This document shows positions 10,514 to 22,900 of a stretch of DNA of 64,000 nt, piece by piece. The position numbers and the translations under genes were made by a program. Below the pieces are notes generated by a model. It saw only the letters and a program-made list of their open reading frames with translations. It was not told the DNA's origin and did no database searches. The stretch comes from Blastomussa wellsi (Eukaryota > Cnidaria > Anthozoa > Scleractinia > Plerogyridae), in assembly GCA_947652115.1 (NCBI GenBank), contig OX393566.1, positions 10,148,982 through 10,212,981 of the forward strand, read 5' to 3'. Positions within the stretch are counted from its first letter, which is position 1; each line of letters starts with the position of its first letter.

Positions 10514-10677
10514 AATCTCTTTATGGTGGCCAATTGACATTATCAACCCAGTTGATAAAACCAAATTATATTATCTTACCTTATATTATGAGGAGGCTTT
10601 GGATACTTTCTGGAACCACACAATTACCATTACACAGATTCACATAGATTATAGTTACTTATTAATAGCTTACTTGA

Positions 10678-11309
10678 GGACGTTCACGCTAATTGTTTCT
10701 GCGCACGGAATTCGTCACGCCACCTCATCCATCAAGCGCGTGCGCTGAGAAAAAACAAAGGGCCAGAAGCCGTTTCGTAACTTTTGCTGGTAAGTTTCGT
10801 AACTTTGTTTACTCTCTTAAATGGTCGGTGACCCCAACTTTTTTTTCCATGAACTGATTTTATTTACAATTCTCCGTAGATTGTCAAAAAATGAACAAAA
10901 AGTCAATATGGGAAGTTTAAAAAGGTTTTCTGCCCACAGGACATCGAATCCTGCCATCTTGTGGCTGTTAGGCGAGTGCAAATGTGGTCACTAAATGCAA
11001 ATATTTTCTTTAAGGAGCCACACCAATTGAATAAATTCACTTTATAGGTCCGTTTAAACAACGTGTGGGAGAGACATGTTCATTTCAAAGATTTATTTGC
11101 AATATTTTTGTGTTTACAGACACTGTAGCCGTATTCGCTAACGAAGTGCGATTTTTTAGATTTATTGTGTTCTTCTGTGCATGTTATCTCCAAAACGAAG
11201 TCGGTGACCCCCAACTTTTTTTACATTTCTGACATCAGTTATTCATTATCTTACAGTGGTGAGAGTTTCTGAAAAAAATAAATGGCAGAAAATTTTTGCG
11301 CGAACGTCC
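10678..11309. mobile_element. TTAA-type non-autonomous DNA element
   Basis: Ends GGACGTTCACGC and GCGCGAACGTCC form an imperfect terminal inverted repeat. Outside lie TTGA (10674-10677, one change from TTAA) and TTAA (11310-11313). The motif TCGGTGACCCC.AACTTTTTTT occurs twice inside (about 10824 and 11200). No coding capacity seen. Confidence 0.6.
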
Positions 11310-11327
11310 TTAAGGTAAGTCTGCATT

Positions 11328-11607
11328 CAAGCCTAGTGGCCGATCAGGCTGGAGCTTATCCCAGTTTATATAGCATGAAGCGAAAGAGAGTATTTCTACT
11401 CCGCCCTGGATGGGATGCTAGTCCATTACAGGGTTACCCCCCAGCAGTAAATTCACTGGTACCCATTTATACATCTTGGTGAAGAGAGGCACAGTGAGAG
11501 TAAAGTGTCTTGCCCAAGAACACAACGCAGTGCCCTGGCCAGGGCTAGAACCCAGATCAACCGATTGGGATGTCCAGCATGCTAACCATTAGGCCACTGG
11601 TGGCTAC
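11328..11607 (-). mobile_element. tRNA-derived SINE
   Basis: On the minus strand the element starts with a tRNA-like head: GTAGCCACCAGTGGCCTAAT, with A box TGGCCTAATGG, and GGTTCTAGCCC as B box. It continues with a core including TTGGGCAAGACACTTTACTC, then TAATGGACTAGCATCCCATC near the left end. The layout is that of a Pol III SINE. It abuts the TTAA element at 10678-11309. Confidence 0.75.
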
Positions 11608-11953
11608 GAAGTTATAAAATATCCAGCTTTGATACACACCTTGCCACAAAATAACCAACTTGTTTTTAGTTTAATGTGAAATGTATGGGTATACAGGTAA
11701 TCATTGTATTGTTTTGCAGCCATACCCTTTACGCACCTATTTCTGTTAAGCTGGAGGAGGGTGAGGGGGGAGGCTGGGCATGGGCAGGGCATTTGAAGTG
11801 AGCTGAGATTTTCTGCTCAAATGCCCTAGGGCAGGGCATTTGTGGATGGTCAAGAGTCACTAAATGTCAATGACGATAACTACCATCAAATCCCCACCTA
11901 TACCCGGCCTCTCCCCCCCCCAATCCTTGGGCCAAAAAAACTCATCACAGATG

Positions 11954-12394
11954 TCACTTGCATACATTGAAACAGCTACTTAGATCCAACTCGGTCAATT
12001 TTTTGCAGTGTCTTGATACTGTTTCCAGTGCAGAATCAGTTACTCCCTTGCATCTGCTAGCTGTTAGGACAGACAGCTTGCTACAGTTCTTAGCAATCAA
12101 AAATATGTTCTCTTCTGTGACACATGGCCAACATGAATCAAGATGAAGGACTCGCAAATTGTTGACATATGTTAGCATATATTTCAATCCATCTTCTGTC
12201 AGAATAGCTTCATAAGGAACAAAGTCCAAACAAATCACAGTTCCAATATACTCGTTTACTTGTCCTCGCCATTTTCGAGAAAGTCGTCGACATTGACACA
12301 AAGATGTCAAGTCCAACCAGCTAAGAATCTTGAAAACAATTTCGGTTGGAAGTAGATCCAATCTCGACAAATTACAGCTGTTTCGTACATCCAT
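11954..12394 (-). CDS. F-box / leucine-rich-repeat protein, first coding exon (rest not found)
   Basis: An open frame of 146 codons. Residues about 12-50 form an F-box (LLPTEIVFKILSWLDLTSLC...RLSRKWRGQV), the Skp1-binding motif of SCF ubiquitin ligases. From about residue 70 come leucine-rich repeats of the cysteine-containing FBXL/AMN1 type (LRVLHLDSCWP, LSVLTASRCKGVTDSALETV, LTELDLSSCFN). The last repeat breaks off: the frame reaches TGA three codons later. A donor-like AAT|GTATGC at 11966/11965 suggests coding continues in another exon to the left, but I see no further repeats before AARSD1; they could lie in the N gap, or the gene could be truncated. The start ATG has G at +4. A named family member cannot be given. 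Confidence 0.7.
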   Translation of the reverse strand: MDVRNSCNLSRLDLLPTEIVFKILSWLDLTSLCQCRRLSRKWRGQVNEYIGTVICLDFVPYEAILTEDGLKYMLTYVNNLRVLHLDSCWPCVTEENIFLIAKNCSKLSVLTASRCKGVTDSALETVSRHCKKLTELDLSSCFNVCK

Positions 12395-13218
12395 GTCAAC
12401 TGAAAATTTACTGATTCACGTACAACAACGATTTCATAGATTCATCATTGTCAGTATTTGTTGTTCACTTGATCCACACTAACTAAAAAGTACTGCTTGA
12501 TAAATAAGTTGCTAGTCATGATCATGAGATGTACTGCATTCACACAAAGAAATTATAAACAGACTCTCTGCCGGTGACTTGATCTAAATGATTTACCACC
12601 TTTTCTAAAACCAGGATGGATATAATTGAATCCCCAATTCTTGATCATCAGTTGTTAAATCTTGTTTCCTTTGCATTCTTTAAAATATTATGCACAACTA
12701 CTCACAAGGTACGTACCAAGTACGTACCGAATCGTTTCGTTTCGAAGTTGAATACAAAAAGCGACAGGCGTCAGGCGACAACCAAGTGGACTGGGTGCAA
12801 CACAAACCCAGTCTATTCACGGTCTTCAAAAGCGGTCTTCCGCACGCAAGGGATATGGATTTCTTGGGGATAAAACGTTTTTAACAGTATCGATTCTCCA
12901 TCGAAAACCGAACTTGAACAAATAAATAAAGGTTCAATCAAGTTTTCTTTGCATGTTTCGTGAGGTATTTCTTCAGAAAAGTAAAATACGTTCAACTGGG
13001 GAATATTTCCCGACTGAACGTAAAACGTTTTCATTTTGGGGTAAAATCTAGACAAGGTAACTGTTGCCTCTTGCTAGCTTCGGCCCTATTGGACGATGCA
13101 CTACCATCTACACAATCGTTCAATTTCACAAGGATTTCAGCTTTCCGCGTCACACCTGTCGACGTACATTGATTGACCCAAAAAAACGTCTGCGCGCGCA
13201 AGATGCTACTGACAACAT
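12395..13218. other. Upstream region of the F-box/LRR gene; no gene seen
   Basis: Contains the short repeated palindrome GTACGTACCAAGTACGTACC near 12710 and a small inverted pair GGGAATATT/CGTTCAACTG near 12990-13020. Reading frames here lack family resemblance. Confidence 0.4.
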
Positions 13219-13227
13219 GATAGATTC

Positions 13228-13482
13228 CATTCTCGTCCCCAGAGGCCGCGATTCGTTTGGTCAGCACCAAGGAATCGAGACCTCTGGCCGCAACCAAATT
13301 GTGAGCATGCGTAGAGTACTCGTTTTGTAGCTTTCAGCCAATCAGATTTGTCCAGATTTGATTTTGTGAATGCGCAGAGTGACGGGAAGTCCGTGAATCG
13401 CGGACTTCCGTTGTTGGACCTTCCCAGAGGTTGCGATTCTTGTTGCTGACCAAAAGGATCACGGCCTCTGGGGACGAGAATG
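13228..13482. mobile_element. Mutator-like MITE with 9-bp target duplication
   Basis: Ends CATTCTCGTCCCCAGAGGCC and its complement form an inverted repeat of about 60 bp with mismatches. The nine bases outside are GATAGATTC (13219-13227) and GGTAGATTC (13483-13491), eight of nine identical; a 9-bp duplication is typical of Mutator-like elements. Non-coding. Related end sequence (GGGGACGAGAATG) closes the nested element at 42838-43345. Confidence 0.7.
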
Positions 13483-13491
13483 GGTAGATTC

Positions 13492-15095
13492 TTTCCTCGT
13501 GTGACACAAAAGCCGACACAAGACCAGACAATACACTACAGCCAACTGAGTCCTAATCAAAGAAAATACAAGTTATTCCCTTGTGTACCAGAACAGAGGA
13601 CAAAACCAAACGGCGAATCCAGGATTTTCGAGATAGTTCGCAGCCCTCTATAACCTCTATAAATTTCATTGGATCTTAATAGCACGCAGCTCTGTTGTTT
13701 TTGGGCTAGGGTCCGTTGTTGCTGTTGTTTGTTTATCAATTTCAGCCAATCCTGTGGGACCTTGTAAAGAGCTGCATACCACCCCGGATTTTTCCAAGGA
13801 TAGGGTGCACCACTAAGGAATGACGTAACCACCAATAAACCCTTTTTATTTTTTGCAGAATGCCAGTCATCTAGGGGGTGGGGGTTCCCCTCCCCTAGAT
13901 CTACCTCCGTGTTTGTGTGTACGCCTTTCGTTGTTTTGTCGCAATGTATCTCCGCGTTATTGTGTGAATATGCTTACATGGATCTGCCAGTCCTGGAGCC
14001 AAATGATGACGCCCCGCTTCCTGTCGGTCTTCTCCAGCCGATCCAATCAGGAGCTAAGTCAACGATCACTCGCACTGCGGTCAAACAAATTACTCAATAA
14101 CATTGTCAATGAACTGTATTTTAATCATACACTTTTCTCTCATTTTGAAGAGATATTGGCGCTGTGCAGTAAATAACTGATGACAATCTAAAGCTTCATG
14201 AGATACGGTCAATTTGATAATTTCACTAAATATTCCTTTGGATAATAAATAAATCGTATGGTTTTCTTTTTCACATTAATGCGACCAACAGTTGGCCAAC
14301 AAAAGCAATTCTCTTCTTCTTTCACATTTTTTCTTGAAAACTGGACGGAAGTTCTCAACAAATTACAATAAGCTTAAATATTTTATTATACACGTCTTCC
14401 GAAAATATTAACTCCATGTAAAAATATTTCGTACAAAATTAACGAGACAAGTAGTATACAAAGCCACACTTTGCGATAGAACACACTGAAATCCAAGGAA
14501 TGGTCAATAAGAGAAAACAACCAAACAGCTCCCTCCCCCCTCCCCCGTATTAATTTGACGCCTATAATATACAACAGCTGAAGCGCGAAATATGGCTTTT
14601 TATAATGCTAAGGTTTGGAATCTTCTCTTTTTTCCTTACTTTTTTTCTTTTCTCTAGGCTGACAAAGCTGTACAAAATTATCTCGAAATACTTCAAATAA
14701 TAAATAATTCACTTAGTTGTAACAAAAAACCTTTAACTTTGAACCTAAATATACATACAACTGCGATAAGAGAGAGGAAAAAACACTTGTTTCAGTCAAG
14801 TTTGGTAAGAGTCTTTAGCGACTACCAGAGTTATGATAATGCATTGCGTGCAGTAACGTTAATTTCATAAGGGAAGTTTTAGCGAAAGGATTAGAGCAAC
14901 GAATACATCAAACACATATGACCGGTCAAAAACGAAACCACGATTTAACGAAAGGAAATTCCGGAGAAGCGGTGAACTTGCCACGGAAACTGAGATCAAC
15001 TTGAAATAGAAGGCGAATAGTGTACAGTTTATACGCTTGCTGGGCAAGAAGTGAAAGACTTGAATTTGATTGAATCAAGATAGCTTGGTGTCTAA
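13492..15095. other. Region downstream of the unassigned F-box gene; 3' UTR and intergenic
   Basis: No convincing coding sequence on either strand. Small palindromic patch CTAGGGGGTGGGGGTTCCCC near 13870. The F-box gene transcript must end somewhere here on the minus strand. Confidence 0.4.
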
Positions 15096-16866
15096 TTAAT
15101 CCAGCGTGACGACTTCTATTCTCCTTCTCCCGTATTCTGTGAACGGGTCCCTAACGCTGCCAAAAAAGTTCACGAGGTTCCTGTCCTCGTAATCGCTGAT
15201 ATAAACACAGTCCTCTTTCATGACATCCTGTTGAATTGAGTCCCGCAACTGACGAGACTTTCGCACGAGGTTCTGGAGCTGAAGTGTACCCATTTCGGAA
15301 AGTTTCATTCGGATCTTGTTGAAGTCTGACCGGTAACCAGTTTCCAAAAACCTGAAAAGAACGTATTTGTTATCAGAGAAGACAAAACGCCATCCTTATG
15401 AAAAGGGACATCAAATGTCTAACAAAGGCTGCTATTTTTACAAAGGTTACTAACAATGCAAGGCGGCAAGGCCCAAATCTTAACCCTGGCGGTGAAGAAC
15501 CACACTCTGAGAAGGAAACCACAAAGCCATCAAACTCACAGGAAACGAAAACATTTCCATAGCTTACAATTTAGTTTCACTTGGTTTGTATGGCGATAAA
15601 ATGAGAGATTGTATGAACCACCATGGCCAAGACAGAGACAACAAATCTCTCATTGTATTTATTCGTAGTTCTTGGTACCGCACGAGTCTTTTTTAACTAC
15701 AGCCTAAAGAAAGCCATTGTTTTAACGGTTTATTCTCCAAGCTTTACATTTTGGCGCGAAGCTCATGAAAACCAGTTGAACAAAATTGTCAAGGTCTACA
15801 CGCGATTTCTTTTCCAAAATCTAACAACAATGATCTTCTCGCAGAAGACCAAAACAACAACGGCCTAAATTTGAAAAGTTAGGCTCAAGGCCTGGATTGA
15901 AATATCTGGAGAATTCATGGTCGCGCAGCTCACCAAGCGCGGAACGTGTTTGAATTCCTTACCTCTGAACCAAGTTCGACACGCAATCGGAAGAGAAGTG
16001 CGAGGAAGATAGTTCCGATGATAAACACGCGGGTCGCAATGGCCTCATGACAAAATCTCCGAGAAGTGTATGTAGCCAACTGTTCTCTTTGAACCACGCC
16101 ACAACAATCTCCTTTCTTTCAAAGTACATCTTGAGCCGCGTGAAGTCTTCCAGATTGCCTTTTTCCAGAAATTCCCTAAAAAATCATGGAAGACGTGAAT
16201 AAAGCTGTGAGCATATTTAAAAGGGTTTAGTCACCATAAATAAAATCATCAGTGGTGGTGTTTATTGTCCTCAAATCTAACGAACCTCAACATGCTGCAA
16301 ATAATGGTTTACCAAAAAAACACCAGAGGCAAAAATAAGAATGACTTCGACTGAAAAAGATTGAAAAGGATTGCAATCGACTGACTTGAAAACTCTATGT
16401 CAACCTTTTCACCAATGTGGCCCGGGTTCGATTCTCGGACCCGGCGTCATGTGTGGGTTGAGTTTGTTGTTGGTTCTCCTCCTCGCTCCGAGGGTTTTTC
16501 TCCAGGTTCTCCGGTTTTCCTACCTCCACAAAAACCAACACTTCTAAATTCCAATTCGATCAGGAATTCGAAAGGCCACAGGTTTGTTAGTCATAAGACT
16601 ATTATGTGCTACAATATAATTTGGTTTTATCAACTGGGTTGATAATGTCAATTGGCCACCGTAAAGAGATTCAAGAGTTGACGTTTCGAGCGTTAGCCCT
16701 TCGTCGGAGCGAATCGCTCCCACCAATGTGGCCCGGGTTCGATTCTCGGACCGATCGATTCGCTCCGACGAAGGGCTAACGCTCGAAACGTCAGCTCTTT
16801 AATCTCTTTACGGTGGCCAATTGACATTATCAACCCAGTTGATAAAACCAAATTATATTGTTATAC

Positions 16867-16911
<45 letters not shown>

Positions 16912-19900
16912 CTATTATGTGCTACCCTCGTTAAACAAAGGTTATTTATTTTTATCCGTGATAGAGTTGCTCTAAAGTTTGCTTACTTGAAGTACAGCTG
17001 AGTTAGGAAGTTATACGATAGTACTTTGGGAAAATTTCCAACAAGCTCTCAAACAAAGCCCTTCGGAGGAAAAAGCAGGATTTTTGACGTTGTTTTTTTC
17101 GTTCATAGCTTGAGGAAACGGTGTGTGGCTTATATAAAACTGACGCAGTAGTGCAATTTCCTTGACGACAAAGCACATGCAAGACAATCTTTATTGCTCA
17201 TGTGAAATCATTCTCCCCTTTTACTCACAAAACTGTTATCAACATCAAGCTCGTAGCGATGAAATATTCAGTCCGAACGCTTTATTGTTATTCTGATTTC
17301 ATTTTCCACGTTTTGCCCAATGACGCATCCAAGGTGGCAACGAAGCACATAGAAGCTTAAAATATCGTCAGTCAAATCTATTTTGACTGGGCAGACTTAA
17401 AGTAAGAAATCACAGTCAATACAACCAAGCTATTTAAAAAAAAAGACAATAAAGGTTGAATGTTTAGAAATTCCGAGTATAAAAAGCAGTATTTCATCCC
17501 TCAGATACTCGAAACATGGCAGTGTACGTTGAACGAACGTGACGAGGAAAACATTGTTTTAATTCTCTTCTCACTAATATCGAGCTACTCAGACAAGTTG
17601 TTACGTTTTGATATTAAAGAATCGGAATTGATAAAAGAAGTTCTACATGAATGAAGAAACTGAATAGTTATTTATCGAGTTCACTTAATCTATCGGGAAT
17701 GCTGCTCTCAACACCACAACACTTAGCTCAATGCTTTCACACTGATATAGTTTACGTAGCTCGGGGCTATTCACTGTTGTGTCAATGAAAGGTATGGCGG
17801 CGGGGCTGCTTGCGATGTTGGGCTTGTGGCTTTATTATGCAGCCATAATATCGCTAATTATGACTCGATTATTGCCAGAAGTTCAAATATCAGGGATCAT
17901 TAAAATACTCAAGTGATCAACACTCGAAAGGGCGCTTGGACGGGTTTTGTGATACTCGTTGTTTAGCACACGACCGAAAGCAAATACGTTTTAAGTGACG
18001 AAAAACTGACATACTGGGGCAATATAGGTCTAAGTGTTTGTTGATTATGTACGCGAATGTTCGATAGTGATTACAACAAGAAAATCCACGGCGAATGAAA
18101 GCTGTAACATCAGGGAGATTTATACACTACGCGGCTAACTGAGCAAAGGTTCTACAAGCAATTCACAAGAAATCAAGACAACGTAGTTAGCCCCACTGAA
18201 GGTGTCAGCAAAGTTCTGGAGCTTAAACGTTCATCTAACTAACGAAACTATTGCAAGAACTTCAAGTGAAGTGATGCTTTGGACTAAAAGCTGTTCATTT
18301 GAAGGACTTTCATGCCTTGTGTTATTAACTTTAAGAACGCCTCCACGTTGCTTCAAGTGGCTCATTAATTAAAACTCAAACGACTCTATCTCAATACCGT
18401 GAGCATCAACAACATTTTAGAAACACTTTCTGTTTTCTGTTTGCGGTCTTGACTGCAGACAGCAGCTGCTGAAATAGCAGTGAAAGATTCAAATTAACAA
18501 CACAGTCCTTTTTTTAACAACGACAGTTTTCAGTACAAATTTCTGCACAAGAAATTAACCTGTGAAGATGCTCCCGAACGCGCTTGTCTTTCCCTTTTTG
18601 ACAGACTCTCTCTCGCTTTTTTTCTCCCCACAGCTTACCATGAATCATGTTCGTACACGAACAAGAAATAAGCGGTGGGACTGCATGTGTTTCACTTAAC
18701 AAAAGTTTGTAATTGGCAATCGACAAGGAATTCTCTGTACTGGTTAAAACGAAGCTGCCTAATCTCTTGGAATACCTCTACAGCTGTGCCAACATTGCTC
18801 AAATGCTATAAAAAAGCCATCAAATTGTTTTGACAGTGGCAAATAAGTCCTAATCAGTTGGTCAGTGAATATGCATCCCGATAGGCCCAATACAGTTAGC
18901 CACAGGCAATGTTTGACAATGAACTTCACAAATCCAAACCAATGTCAATTATTATTACAATGTGTAGACTGTGAGACACGCCAAGCAAGCACAAATTATC
19001 TGTTCAGCTAATCTTGTTTCCAAAGTTATGGCTCTGGATTTTTTAAGGTTAAGCAAACTTCAGTAATTCAGATTCCAATATCATTTTTGAACAAACCAGA
19101 CAAATATTTTTCAATTTTTAACTAATGAGAGGTGCTTGGAAAAGCCGAGACAACAATTTGACATCAATTTTGAGCAAACTATTGTTACTGATAAAGTTCA
19201 TTTATGGCCTGAAAGTTAACAGAACTATAATTCGGATACAAACAAGAAACAAGTTGAATTTCTTGCTTTCAAAATATACCGCCATAAATATCGTTGTTGC
19301 ACCACTGAAAGCAATGAACAATGAAACAAGGTTCTTTTCACGGTCTAGTGGTTTCCTTATTTTTGCAAAACAAAATAATACTGCTCTCGACATCTTATAG
19401 TTTTTACTAGAAATCCCAATGGAAAAGTACATTTCTCTCTATGTATATGCTCTCCTCGGCCATGATCTAACACTCTGATACAAACAGCACATCCTGAATA
19501 CTCAGACTACATGTAATAAATACAAGAATAACAAAATCTCCTACAGTAGCAAGATATGCCAGCCAAAGGTTTTTAATGGTATATAACAAACATTTCACAT
19601 TACACCAAATGTTAACTTCTCGCCTTCATTTCAAAACACAACATGACACAAGTCAGAAATGTTGTTCAGTGTGATCTAAACCTGAACAAAGACTTAGACT
19701 TCCTTGTTTGTGCAAATGTACCACATTAAAGGAGCTATGTCATCATTAGTGCACTTTGAGAAATGTAGGCAAAAATTTACCCTAAACTTTTCTAAATTGT
19801 CATTTCCAATCTGTTTCAATCTTCTCCATCCTCAGCCATCCTAGTTCCTTTTTGGTTTAGTAGGACTCGCTTGGCATTTTTCCTCCTTACCAAACTATTA

Positions 19901-22900
19901 TTTTAGGTTTCCTAAATTTTAAGGGTAATTTAAGTTGTTGCAGAAATAACTCAAAATATTGTGATGCAGCTACTTTAACAGTGATCAGCCAGACCAGAGA
20001 GAACCCCAGGAAGCCAGGTGACACAGTGGGTTTGACAGGAAGAACTAACTGATCATGCTAATTTACTGCACAGCTAAGACTCTCACTTTTTCAGTTGCTT
20101 TTACAGAAAATTAACTCGGTGATCAAGAGTTGCTTACCTGTAACATTTGTGCCGCCTCACAACAGAAGATGGTCTGTGTTCCTTTCTGTATGCTGTGTCA
20201 TTCTGGTTTTGCCACATCCAGACTTCATGAAGTCTTTCAATGTACGGCTTCGCTTTGCTCATAAAATCATTTACAGTCAATTCAATCTCCCCTGCATGCC
20301 TTGCAAGCTGTAAAAGGGGTGTATTTTAAAGAAATTGTCAAAAAAGATCCTGGATGAACTTGATAATTTTACAGCGCGACGCGCCTAAGTGTGGCCACCC
20401 CACAAACTTTTTTGACACGTTGTAATCAGAGAGCGTAAATTTGATTGAGCTGTCCCACCTCCTTTCGATGTTCAAAACTGTTGTCACGAAACCTGTCGCG
20501 CTTTCAACAAGGAGAAGGGACAACTCAAACAAATTCGCACTCTCGAATTGGCTAACTTGTCAAAAAGTTTGTTGGGTGGCCACACTTTGGCGCGTTGCAC
20601 TGTAAGTGAAGCAACAACAATTTAATGAAAACTGTCAGAGAAAATATATTGTGGTGCCATGTTTACTTACTTCACTATTGACATACTCAAGGCATGCCCT
20701 GTAATCCTCAGCCACCATTTCACCTTGCCGCGGCACACTAAGCTTGATACTCTTGGTATCTAACCAGTTCTTGAAGTAGCCACAAAATCCAGCATATGCT
20801 TCAACAGTTTGGAAGCCACCTTTGAGATGTCCATCTATGTACATTGCTGTGATCTGGTACACAGAGAGACACGTGGTACCAATTAATAACACAATAACAC
20901 ACATCTAGAACGTTCAGAGCTAAAAAGCTACTTAGGAACTGTATACATTGTAGGTAAAAAAATCTTCCAATTTTGCTATCTCCTGGACAGAGTGAACCAT
21001 CTTTGAAGAGATGCTCACATCATGAAAGAATAGGCCATTCCAGAGTTCTCTTTTGTCGTAGTTTCAAAGCAAGTCAAAGTACGAAAATGTGTTTTACCTG
21101 CACCTCCATTTTTCATGCAAAGCAAATTCATTTTCATATCAGAAGTATTGCACAAGGACTTGTTTTGAAAGAGGCAAAACTTAAAGAAATGGCCAATTAC
21201 GGCTACACCTATACCAGAGGCCATCATGATTTTGAAATAAAAAAAGAGGGGCGCCCATATTTGTTTAGGGGCAGAAACACCTTGAAAATACCCCATAATT
21301 CACACTTTGTGGGAGCAGAAAAATAGGGAGAAAGCAAAACATGAAATATACATGCAACTATAGTTATACTGAATCGACTTCAAGGAGCAATTTAATATAT
21401 GTTACATGATAAAAGCACACATTATCAGTAGAACCTGATTCAACTTGTTACTAGCATGCAGTGGTCTCGAGAACCATATCAGTTCAATAAATGCATATTA
21501 TTTCCGTTGATTATTTAATATTTTTCTGAAATAGAAATGTGTATATACTCATTTTATAGGACAAAGGTGATTTGTAGACTTGGAAAAAGAGAAACAAATT
21601 ATAGGTCACCATACTTGTTTACGAGAAAATGATGATTTATTTCTCTTGTGAGCTGAGCTGTTAAGAAAAAGCCACCATTTTCTTTATGTGTGCGTACTTA
21701 TCATGCATAAAATTAGGTATAGAAAGGATGCACAATGAAATACTAACTAAAGGCATGACCTCAACTACCAATTTGCCATGAATCTGTTGCTGAGGAAGGA
21801 TTCTAACATTTTGGAAACCAGACCTCCTATGGATAGGCTTTTGCTATGTTATTTCGGATTCCTAAGAAAAATTGCTTGCCTCAAAATACTGTCTTGAAAA
21901 TCCCTTAGCAACTGCTTTAGATCTGTAGTTAAGGTCCCTCTTAACTGACATCACAAATTAAACTCGCTTGCATATCAACAGTCACAGATTTTAAAGTCTT
22001 AGCAAATACCTGGTGTAACATGTAGCTGTGAGTGACCCTTGGCATGTGCTCTGTCAATGCTTTAAGTGCCTTTCGATTACCAGCATCCCTGTCCTCTAGA
22101 AATTGATACCATTTCTGTTGCCGTGAAGAATGTAATGAAAGTTGAAAGTGTTCCTCAAGAGCTTGCCGATTTCTCAGGCATCGCTTGAGAACATAAGTCT
22201 GCATTTGCCTAATTCCACCGTGTTTTCTAACAAAAAGTTTGTATAAACTAGTCCATTCATAGTAATTGGAAGGATAGTCTTCTTGTATGTCTCTATCTGC
22301 AAAGGAAAGAAAAAATATTCACATTATCAACAAATTTGACATTTCCCAGGGACTTCGCATAACTTGAAAAAATAAGTACTTACAGCCTACCTTTCGATTA
22401 CCTGTTTCACATGTCTTTACAAATTATCATAACAATTTAAAAGTTAAAAATTACTGCAGTTCTGTTGCATTCATTTTCGTACACAACTGTAAAGGAAATA
22501 TTAACTTTTGCAGCAAATGGATTCAAAAGAAAATCAGTTTTGATAGCTTTCTCAGGCACAAAGATCTTTAGAAACAAACATATTAATAATAATTTATGTG
22601 TAAATTTAATGCATTAAGTGGAAGGTACATTTCTGGCCTGGCCAAACCTCAATCTCTGTTGATTACTTTCTGTATATTAGTAAAACCCACGCCTTTATTA
22701 CCTGCCTCATAACTACTACATTATATTGCTGGTTTTCACTGTCACCATCAATAAATATATTCACAACCATTAAATGAGAAAAGCTGATAAATTCATATTT
22801 TACAAAATATTTATAGATAAACAACATCTCCAAGTCTCAAGTCTGTGCAGTACACCATTCCTGAGTTATTTGCTGAAGCATTTCATGCAGATTTATAGAG

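Larger units (their letters stand above)
10071..10582 (+). mobile_element. Penelope-like retroelement, 3' end (5' part lost in gap)
   Basis: Nearly identical to the 3' portion of the element at 61818-63507, including the GIY-YIG endonuclease region and the terminal segment containing a hammerhead-like motif and GGTGGCCAATTGACATTATC. The rest lies in, or is replaced by, the N gap. It stops near AACCAAATTATATT, short of the CCACCGACGCAGCACCACAG tail seen in other copies. Confidence 0.85.
16613..16912. mobile_element. Short Penelope-derived insertion with head-to-head ribozyme-like ends
   Basis: Flanked by perfect 13-bp duplications TATTATGTGCTAC (16600-16612 and 16913-16925). Inside, the Penelope terminal segment occurs twice in opposite directions: left half reads inward as GGTTTTATCAACTGGGTTGA...TCGTCGGAGCGAATC, right half reads outward and continues to the tail ACTTCCCACCGACGCAGCAC. 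At the centre 32 bases (16721-16752) equal the SINE start at 16410-16441. No protein-coding part. Confidence 0.85.

Noticed and set aside
10364..10564. Minus-strand frame over the Penelope terminal segment
   Set aside because: It is a shadow of the Penelope 3' region and ribozyme-like motif.
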